DNA of 64,000 nucleotides, from NCBI GenBank assembly GCA_001695595.3, contig MBPM02000092.1:1-64000 (forward strand). The letters run 5' to 3'. This DNA comes from Plasmopara viticola. Lineage: Eukaryota > Oomycota > Peronosporomycetes > Peronosporales > Peronosporaceae. The position numbers were made by a program, and so were the translations under genes. Under the pieces are notes generated by a model. It was not told the origin of the DNA. It was given only the letters and a program-made list of their open reading frames with translations, and did not search any database. Of the stretch, positions 1 through 11,489 are shown piece by piece (the stretch's first letter is position 1; every line of letters starts with the position of its first letter).

Positions 1-170
1 TTCTATCATTCTAGACGCGTGCAGACGCAAGAGTACAACAAAGCGTATATGCCTTTGAAGTGCTGAACATCTACGGCCATAGATACGTCCTTTCTATCAT
101 TCTAGGCGCGTTGCAGACGCAAAGAGTAACACCTAAGCGTATATTTGCTCTTTGGAAGTGCTGAGATGAT
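1..170 (+). repeat. Altered monomers at the window start
   Basis: The first variable segment lacks TA in GCAAGAG and reads ACAACAAAGCGTATATGCC; the second core reads CTAGGCGCGTTGCAGACGCAAAGAG, with changes inside the MluI-containing palindrome. Normal core sequence resumes by about 190. This may be local decay or lower sequence accuracy near a contig end; the window alone cannot tell. Confidence 0.7.
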
Positions 171-1576
171 GTACGGCCATCGATACGTCCTTTCTATCAT
201 TCTAGACGCGTGCAGACGCAATAGAGTCACAACTAAGCGTATATTTGCTCCTTTGAAGTGCTGAGATGATCTACGGCCATAGATACGTCCTTTCTATCAT
301 TCTAGACGCGTGCAGACGCAATAGAGTATCAACTAAGCGTATATTTGCTCTTTTGAAGTGCTGAGACGATCTACGGCCATAGATACGTCCTTTCTATCAT
401 TCTAGACGCGTGCAGACGCAATAGAGTAACACTAAGCGTATATTTGCTCTTTGAAGTGCTGAAGATCTACGGCCATAGATACGTCCTTTCTATCATTCTA
501 GACGCGTGCAGACGCAATAGAGTACACACTAAGCGTATATTTGCCTCTTTGAAGTGCTGAGAGATGTCTACGGCCAGATACGTCCTTTCTATCATTCTAG
601 ACGCGTGCAGACGCAATAGAGTCACAACTAAGCGTATATTTGCTCTTTGGAAGTGCTGAGACGATCTACGGCCATAGATACGTCCTTTCTATCATTCTAG
701 ACGCGTGCAGACGCAATAGAGTAACAACTAAGCGTATATGTTCTTTGAAGTGCTGAGACGATCTACGGCCATAGATACGTCCTTTCTATCATTCTAGACG
801 CGTGCAGACGCAATAGAGTCACAACTAAGCGTATATTTGCTCTTTTGAAGTGCTGAGATGATGTACGGCCATAGATACGTCCTTTCTATCATTCTAGACG
901 CGTGCAGACGCAATAGAGAAACACCTTAGCGTATATTTGACCTTTGGAAGTGCTGAGACGATCTACGGCCATAGATACGTCCTTTCTATCATTCTAGACG
1001 CGTGCAGACGCAATAGAGTCACAACTAAGCGTATATTTGCTCTTTGAAGTGCTGAGATGATCTACGGCCATAGATACGTCCTTTCTATCATTCTAGACGC
1101 GTGCAGACGCAATAGAGTAACACCTAAGCGTATATTTGCTCTTTGGAAGTGCTGAAACGATCTACGGCCATAGATACGTCCTTTCTATCATTCTAGACGC
1201 GTGCAGACGCAATATAGTCACAACTAAGCGTATATTTGCTCTTTTGAAGTGCTGAGATGATGTACGGCCATAGATACGTCCTTTCTATCATTCTAGACGC
1301 GTGCAGACGCAATAGAGTATCAACAAAACGTATATTTGCTCTTTATAGGTGCTGAGACGATCAACGGCCATCGATACGTCCTTTCTATCATTCTAGACGC
1401 GTGCAGACGCAATAGAGTAACACTATAGCGTATATTTGCTCTTTAAAGTGCTGATGATGTACGGCCATCGATACGTCCTTTCTATCATTCTAGACGCGTG
1501 CAGACGCAATAGAGTAACAACTAAGCGTATATATGCTCTTTTGAAGTGCTGAGATGATGTACGGCCATCGATACGT

Positions 1577-1645
1577 CCTTTCTATCATTCTAGACGCGTG
1601 CAGACGCAATAGAGTCACAACTAAGCGTATATTTGCTCTTTGCGT
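1577..1645 (+). repeat. Truncated 69-bp monomer
   Basis: About 31 bp is missing between CTCTTTG and CGTCC, removing GAAGTGCTGAG through GATA. The right breakpoint lies directly before the CGTCCTTTC start of the core, as in the truncated copy at 11428. The array phase resumes normally afterwards. Confidence 0.9.
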
Positions 1646-2562
1646 CCTTTCTATCATTCTAGACGCGTGCAGACGCAATAGAGTCACAACTAAGCGTATA
1701 TTTGCTCTTTGGAAGTGCTGAGACGATCTACGGCCATAGATACGTCCTTTCTATCATTCTAGACGCGTGCAGACGCAATAGAGTCACAACAAAGCGTATA
1801 TTTGCTCTTTGAAGTGCTGAGATCTACGGCCATGATACGTCCTTTCTATCATTCTAGACGCGTGCAGACGCAATAGAAGAACACCTAAGCGTATATATGC
1901 TCTTTGAAGTGCTGAGACGATCTACGGCCATAGATACGTCCTTTCTATCATTCTAGACGCGTGCAGACGCAATAGAGTATCAACAAAACGTATATTTGCT
2001 CTTTGGAAGTGCTGAGATGATCTACGGCCATAGATACGTCCTTTCTATCATTCTAGACGCGTGCAGACGCAATAGAGTAACACTAAGCGTATATTGCTCT
2101 TTGAAGTGCTGAGATATGTACGGCCATAGATACGTCCTTTCTATCATTCTAGACGCGTGCAGACGCAATAGAAACAACTAAGCGTATATTGCTCTTTGAA
2201 GTGCTGAGATGATACGGCCCGATACGTCCTTTCTATCATTCTAGACGCGTGCAGACGCAATAGAGTCACAACTAAGCGTATATTTGCTCTTTGGAAGTGC
2301 TGAGACGATCTACGGCCATCGATACGTCCTTTCTATCATTCTAGACGCGTGCAGACGCAATAGAGTAACACCTAAGCGTATATTTGCTCTTTGAAGTGCT
2401 GAGACGATCTACGGCCATAGATACGTCCTTTCTATCATTCTAGACGCGTGCAGACGCAATAGAGTCACAACTAAGCGTATATTTGCTTTTTGAAGTGCTG
2501 AGATGATCTACGGCCATAGATACGTCCTTTCTATCATTCTAGACGCGTGCAGACGCAATAGA

Positions 2563-3205
2563 GTAACACCTAAGCGTATATTTGCTCTTTGAAGTGCTGA
2601 ACGATCTACGGCCATAGATACGTATTTCTATCATTCTAGACGCGTGCAGACGCAATAGAGTACAACTAAGCGTATATTTGCTCTTTAAGTGCTGAGACGA
2701 TCACGGCCATCGATACGTCCTTTCTATCATTCTAGACGCGTGCAGACGCAATAGAGTACAACTAAGCGTATATTTGCTCTTTAAGTGCTGAAACGATCTA
2801 CGGTCAAAGATACGTCCTTTCTATCATTCTAGACGCGTGCAGACGCAATAGAGTCACAACTAAGCGTGTTGCTCTTTTGAAGTGCTGAGATATGTACGGC
2901 CATCGATACGTCCTTTCTATCATTCTAGACGCGTGCAGACGCAATAGAGTCACAACTAAGCGTATATTTGCTCTTTGGAAGTGCTGAGACGATCTACGGC
3001 CATAGATACGTCCTTTCTATCATTCTAGACGCGTGCAGACGCAATAGAGTCACAACTAAGCGTATATTTGCTCTTTGAAGTGCTGAGATATGTACGGCCA
3101 TAGATACGTCCTTTCTATCATTCTAGACGCGTGCAGACGCAATAGAGAAACAACTAAGCGTATATTTGCTCTTTGAAGTGCTGAACGATCACGGCCATAG
3201 ATACG
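2563..3205 (+). repeat. Seven-monomer block, copy 1
   Basis: Seven monomers occur in the order: GTAACACCT with AACGATC and CATAG; two GTACAACT copies with shortened CTCTTTAAGTG; a copy with ATGTAC/CATCG and CTTTTGAAG; a full type B copy; GTCACAACT with ATGTAC/CATAG; and AGAGAAACAACT with AACGATCACGG/CATAG. The same order recurs near 9.5 and 10.7 kb. The unusual words CTTTAAGTG, AGAGAAACAACT and AACGATCACGG make chance agreement unlikely. This copy also contains a local change in the core near 2623 (ACGTATTTC). Confidence 0.68.
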
Positions 3206-4422
3206 TCCTTTCTATCATTCTAGACGCGTGCAGACGCAATAGAGTAACAACTAAGCGTATATTTGCTCTTTGGAAGTGCTGAGATGATGTACGGCCATAG
3301 ATACGTCCTTTCTATCATTCTAGACGCGTGCAGACGCAATATAGTCACAACTAAGCGTATATTTTCTTTGAAGTGCTGAGACGATCACGGCCATCGATAC
3401 GTCCTTTCTATCATTCTAGACGCGTGCAGACGCAATAGAGTCACAACTAAGCGTATATTTGCTCTTTGGAAGTGCTGAGACGATCTACGGCCATAGATAC
3501 GTCCTTTCTATCATTCTAGACGCGTGCAGACGCAATAGAGTCACAACTAAGCGTATATTTGCTCTTTGGAAGTGCTGAGACGATCTACGGCCATCGATAC
3601 GTCCTTTCTATCATTCTAGACGCGTGCAGACGCAATAGAGTACACCTAAGCGTATATTGCTCTTTGAAGTGCTGAGATGATGTACGGCCATCGATACGTC
3701 CTTTCTATCATTCTAGACGCGTGCAGACGCAATAGAGTCACAACTAAGCGTATATTTGCTCTTTGGAAGTGCTGAAACGATCTACGGCCATAGATACGTC
3801 CTTTCTATCATTCTAGACGCGTGCAGACGCAATAGAGTCACAACTAAGCGTATATTTTGGAAGTGCTGAGACGATCTACGGCCATAGATACGTCCTTTCT
3901 ATCATTCTAGACGCGTGCAGACGCAATAGAGTAACACCTAAGCGTATATTTGCTCTTTTGAAGTGCTGAGATGATGTACGGCCATCGATACGTCCTTTCT
4001 ATCATTCTAGACGCGTGCAGACGCAATAGAGTACAACTAAGCGTATATTGCTCTTTGAAGTGCTGAGATGATCTACGGCCATCGATACGTCCTTTCTATC
4101 ATTCTAGACGCGTGCAGACGCAATAGAGTCACAACTAAGCGTATATTTGCTCTTTGGAAGTGCTGAGACGATCTACGGCCATAGATACGTCCTTTCTATC
4201 ATTCTAGACGCGTGCAGACGCAATAGAGAACACCTAAGCGTATATTGCTCTTTGAAGTGCTGAGACGATCTACGGCCATAGATACGTCCTTTCTATCATT
4301 CTAGACGCGTGCAGACGCAATAGAGTCACAACTAAGCGTATATTTGCTCTTTGAAGTGCTGAACGATCTACGGCCATAGATACGTCCTTTCTATCATTCT
4401 AGACGCGTGCAGACGCAATAGA

Positions 4423-4873
4423 GTCACAACTAAGCGTATATTTGCTCTTTGGAAGTGCTGAGACGATCACGGCCATAGATACGTCCTTTCTATCATTCTA
4501 GACGCGTGCAGACGCAATAGAGTCACAACTAAGCGTATATTTGCTCTTTGAAGTGCTGAGATGATACGGCCATAGATACGTCCTTTCTATCATTCTAGAC
4601 GCGTGCAGACGCAATAGAGTAACACTAAGCGTATATTTGCTCTTTGAAGTGCTGAACGATCACGGCCATAGATACGTCCTTTCTATCATTCTAGACGCGT
4701 GCAGACGCAATAGAGTACAACTAAGCGTATATTTGCTTTTGAAGTGCTGAGACGATCTACGGCCATAGATACGTCCTTTCTATCATTCTAGACGCGTGCA
4801 GACGCAATAGAGTCACAACTAAGCGTATATTTGCTCTTTTGAAGTGCTGAGATGATGTACGGCCATAGATACG
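4423..4873 (+). repeat. Five-monomer block, copy 1
   Basis: Five monomers share order with 5405-5860: a CTTTGGAAG copy with GACGATC/CATAG; GTCACAACT with CTCTTTGAAG and a GATGAT/CATAG end; GTAACACT with CGATC/CATAG; GTACAACT with an abnormal GCTTTTGAAG; and GTCACAACT with CTTTTGAAG and GATGATGTAC/CATAG. The offset is about 982 bp, equal to 10 monomers. Agreement stops on both sides. Confidence 0.6.
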
Positions 4874-5404
4874 TCCTTTCTATCATTCTAGACGCGTGCA
4901 GACGCAATAGAGTAACACCTAAGCGTATATTTGCTCTTTGAAGTGCTGAGATGATACGGCCATCGATACGTCCTTTCTATCATTCTAGACGCGTGCAGAC
5001 GCAATAGAGTCACAACTAAGCGTATATTTGCTCTTTGGAAGTGCTGAGACGATCTACGGCCATAGATACGTCCTTTCTATCATTCTAGACGCGTGCAGAC
5101 GCAATAGAGTCACAACTAAGCGTATATTTGCTCTTTGAAGTGCTGAGACGATCACGGCCATAGATACGTCCTTTCTATCATTCTAGACGCGTGCAGACGC
5201 AATAGAGTCACAACTAAGCGTATATTTGCTCTTTGAAGTGCTGAGATGATCACGGCCATAGATACGTCCTTTCTATCATTCTAGACGCGTGCAGACGCAA
5301 TAGAGTCACAACTAAGCGTATATTTGCTCTTTGGAAGTGCTGAGACGATCTACGGCCATCGATACGTCCTTTCTATCATTCTAGACGCGTGCAGACGCAA
5401 TAGA

Positions 5405-5860
5405 GTATCAACTAAGCGTATATTTGCTCTTTGGAAGTGCTGAGACGATCTACGGCCATAGATACGTCCTTTCTATCATTCTAGACGCGTGCAGACGCAA
5501 TAGAGTCACAACTAAGCGTATATTTGCTCTTTGAAGTGCTGAGATGATGTACGGCCATAGATACGTCCTTTCTATCATTCTAGACGCGTGCAGACGCAAT
5601 AGAGTAACACTAAGCGTATATTTGCTCTTTGAAGTGCTGAGACGATCTACGGCCATAGATACGTCCTTTCTATCATTCTAGACGCGTGCAGACGCAATAG
5701 AGTACAACTAAGCGTATATTTGCTTTTTGAAGTGCTGAGACGATCTACGGCCATAGATACGTCCTTTCTATCATTCTAGACGCGTGCAGACGCAATAGAG
5801 TCACAACTAAGCGTATATTTGCTCTTTTGAAGTGCTGAGATGATGTACGGCCATAGATAC
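5405..5860 (+). repeat. Five-monomer block, copy 2
   Basis: The block repeats the order seen at 4423-4873, including the monomer in which GCTC is replaced by a T-rich GCTTTTTGAAG. The first monomer has GTATCAACT where copy 1 has GTCACAACT. Segmental duplication with later divergence is the simplest reading; a shared older higher-order unit is also possible. Confidence 0.6.
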
Positions 5861-8800
5861 GTCCTTTCTATCATTCTAGACGCGTGCAGACGCAATAGAG
5901 TATCAACTAAGCGTATATTTGCTCTTTGGAAGTGCTGAGACGATCTACGGCCATCGATACGTCCTTTCTATCATTCTAGACGCGTGCAGACGCAATAGAG
6001 TACACCTAAGCGTAATTTGCTCTTTTGAAGTGCTGAGATGATGTACGGCCATAGATACGTCCTTTCTATCATTCTAGACGCGTGCAGACGCAATAGAGTC
6101 ACAACTAAGCGTATATTGCTCTTTTGAAGTGCTGAGATGATGTACGGCCATAGATACGTCCTTTCTATCATTCTAGACGCGTGCAGACGCAATAGAGTCA
6201 CAACTAAGCGTATATTGCTCTTTGAAGTGCTGAACGATCTACGGCCATAGATACGTCCTTTCTATCATTCTAGACGCGTGCAGACGCAATAGAGTCACAA
6301 CTAAGCGTATATTTGCTCTTTGAAGTGCTGAGACGATCTACGGCCATAGATACGTCCTTTCTATCATTCTAGACGCGTGCAGACGCAATAGAGTCACAAC
6401 TAAGCGTATATTTGCTCTTTTGAAGTGCTGAGATGATGTACGGCCATAGATACGTCCTTTCTATCATTCTAGACGCGTGCAGACGCAATAGAGTCACAAC
6501 TAAGCGTATATTTGCTCTTTTGAAGTGCTGAGATGATGTACGGCCATAGATACGTCCTTTCTATCATTCTAGACGCGTGCAGACGCAATAGAGATAAAAC
6601 TAAACCTATATTTGCTCTTTGGAAGTGCTGAGACGATCTACGGCCATAGATACGTCCTTTCTATCATTCTAGACGCGTGCAGACGCAATAGAGTAGCAAC
6701 TAAGCGTATATTTGCTCTTTGGAAGTGCTGAGACGATCTACGGCCATAGATACGTCCTTTCTATCATTCTAGACGCGTGCAGACGCAATAGATTAGAACC
6801 TAAGCGTATATTTGCTCTTTGGAATGCTGAGACGATCTACGGCCATCGATACGTCCTTTCTATCATTCTAGACGCGTGCAGACGCAATAGAGTAACACCT
6901 AAGCGTATATTTGCTCTTTGAAGTGCTGAGATAATCCACGGCCATAGATACGTCCTTTCTATCATTCTAGACGCGTGCAGACGCAATAGAGTCACAACTA
7001 AGCGTATATTTGCTCTTTTGAAGTGCTGAGATCATGTACGGCCATCGATACGTCCTTTCTATCATTCTAGACGCGTGCAGACGCAATAGAGTACAAAAGC
7101 GTATATTTGCTCTTTGAAGTGCTGAGACGATCTACGGCCATAGATACGTCCTTTCTATCATTCTAGACGCGTGCAGACGCAATAGAGTAACACTAAGCGT
7201 ATATTTGCTCTTTGAAGTGCTGAGATGATGTACGGCCATCGATACGTCCTTTCTATCATTCTAGACGCGTGCAGACGCAATAGAACAACTAAGCGTATAT
7301 TGCTCTTTTGAAGTGCTGAGATGATGTACGGCCATCGATACGTCCTTTCTATCATTCTAGACGCGTGCAGACGCAATAGAGTACACCTAAGCGTATATTT
7401 GCTCTTTGAAGTGCTGAGATCTACGGCCATAGATACGTCCTTTCTATCATTCTAGACGCGTGCAGACGCAATAGAGTCACACCTTAGCGTATATTTGCTC
7501 TTTGGAAGTGCTGAGACGATCTACGACCATCGATTCGTCTCTTCTATCATTCTAGACGCGTGCAGACGCAATAGAGTCAACAAAAGCGTATATTTGCTCT
7601 TTGAAGTGCTGAGATGATCACGGCCATCGATACGTCCTTTCTATCATTCTAGACGCGTGCAGACGCAATAGAGTAACAACTAAGCGTATATTTGCTCTTT
7701 TGAAGTGCTGAGATGATGTACGGCCATCGATACGTCCTTTCTATCATTCTAGACGCGTGCAGACGCAATAGAACAACTAAGCGTATATTGCTCTTTGAAG
7801 TGCTGAGATGATGTACGGCCATCGATACGTCCTTTCTATCATTCTAGACGCGTGCAGACGCAATAGAGTCACACCTAAGCGTATATTTGCTCTTTGGAAG
7901 TGCTGAGACGATCTACGGCCATAGATACGTCCTTTCTATCATTCTAGACGCGTGCAGACGCAATAGAGTAACACCTAAGCGTATATTTGCTCTTTGAAGT
8001 GCTGAACGATCTACGGCCATCGATACGTCCTTTCTATCATTCTAGACGCGTGCAGACGCAATAGAGTAACAAAAGCGTATATTTGCTCTTTGAAGTGCTG
8101 AGATGATCACGGCCATCGATACGTCCTTTATATCATTCTAGACGCGTGCAGACGCAATAGAGTCAAAACTAAGCGTATATATGCTCTTTTGAAGTGCTGA
8201 GATATGTACGGCCATCGATACGTCCTTTCTATCATTCTAGACGCGTGCAGACGCAATAGAACAACTAAGCGTATATTGCTCTTTTGAAGTGCTGAGACGA
8301 TACGGCCGATACGTCCTTTCTATCATTCTAGACGCGTGCAGACGCAATAGAACAACTAAGCGTATATTGCTCTTTTGAAGTGCTGAGATGTACGGCCATC
8401 GATACGTCCTTTCTATCATTCTAGACGCGTGCAGACGCAATAGAAACAACTAAGCGTATATTTTTGAAGTGCTGAGACGATCTACGGCCATCGATACGTC
8501 CTTTCTATCATTCTAGACGCGTGCAGACGCAATAGAGTAACACTAAGCGTATATGCTCTTTGAAGTGCTGAGACGATCTACGGCCATAGATACGTCCTTT
8601 CTATCATTCTAGACGCGTGCAGACGCAATAGAGTCACAACTAAGCGTATATTGCTCTTTTGAAGTGCTGAGATGATGTACGGCCATCGATACGTCCTTTC
8701 TATCACTCTAGACGCGTGCAGACGCAATAGAACAACTAAGCGTATATTTGCTCTTTGAAGTGCTGAGATGATGTACGGCCATCGATACGTCCTTTCTATC

Positions 8801-9507
8801 ATTCTAGACGCGTGCAGACGCAATAGAACAACTAAGCGTATATTTGCTCTTTGAAGTGCTGAGATGATGTACGGCCATCGATACGTCCTTTCTATCATTC
8901 TAGACGCGTGCAGACGCAATAGAGTACAACTAAGCGTATATTTGCTCTTTGAAGTGCTGAGACGATCACGGCCATCGATACGTCCTTTCTATCATTCTAG
9001 ACGCGTGCAGACGCAATAGAGTACAACTAAGCGTATATTTGCTCTTTGAAGTGCTGAGACGATCACGGCCATCGATACGTCCTTTCTATCATTCTAGACG
9101 CGTGCAGACGCAATAGAGTAACACTAAGCGTATATTTGCTCTTTGAAGTGCTGAGATGATCTACGGCCATCGATACGTCCTTTCTATCATTCTAGACGCG
9201 TGCAGACGCAATAGAACAACTAAGCGTATATTGCTCTTTGAAGTGCTGAGATGATCACGGCCATCGATACGTCCTTTCTATCATTCTAGACGCGTGCAGA
9301 CGCAATAGAGTAACACCTAAGCGTATATATGCTCTTTAGAAGTGCTGAGACGATCTACGGCCATAGATACGTCCTTTCTATCATTCTAGACGCGTGCAGA
9401 CGCAATAGAGTCACAACTAAGCGTATATTGCTCTTTGAAGTGCTGAGATGATGTACGGCCATCGATACGTCCTTTCTATCATTCTAGACGCGTGCAGACG
9501 CAATAGA

Positions 9508-10147
9508 GTAACACCTAAGCGTATATTTGCTCTTTGAAGTGCTGAACGATCACGGCCATAGATACGTCCTTTCTATCATTCTAGACGCGTGCAGACGCAA
9601 TAGAGTACAACTAAGCGTATATTTGCTCTTTAAGTGCTGAGACGATACGGCCATCGATACGTCCTTTCTATCATTCTAGACGCGTGCAGACGCAATAGAG
9701 TACAACTAAGCGTATATTTGCTCTTTGAAGTGCTGAGACGATCACGGCCATCGATACATCCTTTCTATCATTCTAGACGCGTGTAGACGCAAAAGAGTAA
9801 CAATTAAGCGTATATTTGCTCTTTTGAAGTGCTGAGATGATGTACGGCCATCGATACGTCCTTTCTATCATTCTAGACGCGTGCAGACGCAATAGAGTCA
9901 CAACTAAGCGTATATTTGCTCTTTGAAGTGCTGAGACGATCTACGGCCATAGATACGTCCTTTCTATCATTCTAGACGCGTGCAGACGCAATAGAGTCAC
10001 AACTAAGCGTATATTGCTCTTTGAAGTGCTGAGGATGTACGGCCATCGATACGTCCTTTCTATCATTCTAGACGCGTGCAGACGCAATAGAGAACACTAA
10101 GCGTATATTTGCTCTTTGAAGTGCTGAGATCTACGGCCATAGATACG
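9508..10147 (+). repeat. Seven-monomer block, copy 2
   Basis: The order matches the block at 2563: GTAACACCT with AACGATCACGG/CATAG; a CTTTAAGTG copy with CATCG; a GACGATCACGG/CATCG copy; an ATGTAC/CATCG copy with CTTTTGAAG; a GTCACAACT copy with GACGATCTAC/CATAG; a GTCACAACT copy with GATGTAC; and an AGAGAACACT copy with CATAG. The third monomer is followed by unusual core changes (ATACATCC, GTGTAGACGCAAAAG). Copy 3 begins 1,174 bp downstream, equal to 12 monomers, so these two copies may belong to a 12-monomer tandem unit. Confidence 0.66.
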
Positions 10148-10681
10148 TCCTTTCTATCATTCTAGACGCGTGCAGACGCAATAGAGTAACACTAAGCGTA
10201 TATTTGCTCTTTTGAAGTGCTGAGATGATGTACGGCCATCGATACGTCCTTTCTATCATTCTAGACGCGTGCAGACGCAATAGAGTCACAACTAAGCGTA
10301 TATTTGCTCTTTGGAAATGCTGAGACGATCACGGCCATAGATACGTCCTTTCTATCATTCTAGACGCGTGCAGACGCAATAGAGTCACAACTAAGCGTAT
10401 ATTGCTCTTTGGAAGTGCTGAGACGATCTACGGCCATAGATACGTCCTTTCTATCATTCTAGACGCGTGCAGACGCAATAGAGTCACAACTAAGCGTATA
10501 TTTGCTCTTTGAAGTGCTGAGACGATCTACGGCCATCGATACGTCCTTTCTATCATTCTAGACGCGTGCAGACGCAATAGAGTAACACCTAAGCGTATAG
10601 TTGCTCTTTTGAAGTGCTGAGATGATGTACGGCCATCGATACGTCCTTTCTATCATTCTAGACGCGTGCAGACGCAATAGA

Positions 10682-11329
10682 GTAACACCTAAGCGTATAT
10701 TTGCTCTTTGAAGTGCTGAACGATCACGGCCATAGATACGTCCTTTCTATCATTCTAGACGCGTGCAGACGCAATAGAGTCAACTAAGCGTATATTTGCT
10801 CTTTAAGTGCTGAGACGATCAACGGCCATCGATACGTCCTTTCTATCATTCTAGACGCGTGCAGACGCAATAGAGTAACAACTAAGCGTATATTTGCTCT
10901 TTGAAGTGCTGAGACGATCACGGCCATCGATACGTCCTTTCTATCATTCTAGACGCGTGCAGACGCAATAGAGTAACACTAAGCGTATATTTGCTCTTTT
11001 GAAGTGCTGAGATGATGTACGGCCATCGATACGTCCTTTCTATCATTCTAGACGCGTGCAGACGCAATAGAGTCACAACTAAGCGTATATTTGCTCCTTG
11101 GAAGTGCTGAGACGATCTACGGCCATAGATACGTCCTTTCTATCATTCTAGACGCGTGCAGACGCAATAGAGTCACAACTAAGCGTATATTGCTCTTTTG
11201 AAGTGCTGAGATGATGTACGGCCATAGATACGTCCTTTCTATCATTCTAGACGCGTGCAGACGCAATAGAGAAACAACTGAGCGTATATTTGCTCTTTGA
11301 AGTGCTGAACGATCACGGCCATAGATACG
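10682..11329 (+). repeat. Seven-monomer block, copy 3
   Basis: The seven monomers repeat the order of the copies at 2563 and 9508. They start with GTAACACCT plus AACGATCACGG/CATAG, continue through the CTTTAAGTG copy with CATCG, GACGATCACGG/CATCG, type A, a type B copy with CTCCTTGGAAG and GTCACAACT with ATGTAC/CATAG, and end with AGAGAAACAACTGAG plus AACGATCACGG/CATAG. The last monomer matches the end of copy 1 almost word for word although the two lie 8.1 kb apart. Confidence 0.68.
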
Positions 11330-11427
11330 TCCTTTCTATCATTCTAGACGCGTGCAGACGCAATAGAGTAACACTAAGCGTATATTGCTCTTTGAAGTGC
11401 TGAGACGATCTACGGCCATAGATACGT

Positions 11428-11489
11428 CCTTTCTATCATTCTAGACGCGTGCAGACGCAATAGAGTCACAACTAAGCGTGTATTTGCGT
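11428..11489 (+). repeat. Truncated 62-bp monomer
   Basis: About 38 bp is missing: GTGTATTTGC runs straight into GTCC of the next core, which itself reads CCTCTCTATC rather than CCTTTCTATC. The next monomer is also altered (CAATATAGGCACAACT). The right breakpoint is almost the same as in the truncated copy at 1577. Confidence 0.9.

Noticed and set aside
2210..2225. A unique junction suggested by GGCCCGATACG near 2218
   Set aside because: It is explained by loss of AT and gain of C in GGCCATCGATACG within one monomer; no foreign sequence is present.
6712..6921. Plus-strand open frames with an ETIYGHRYVLSIILDACRRNR-like unit (also near 32.7, 37.6, 50.2 and 55.0 kb)
   Set aside because: These are the plus-strand counterpart of the same repeat effect, seen only where indels keep a stop-free frame for two monomers.
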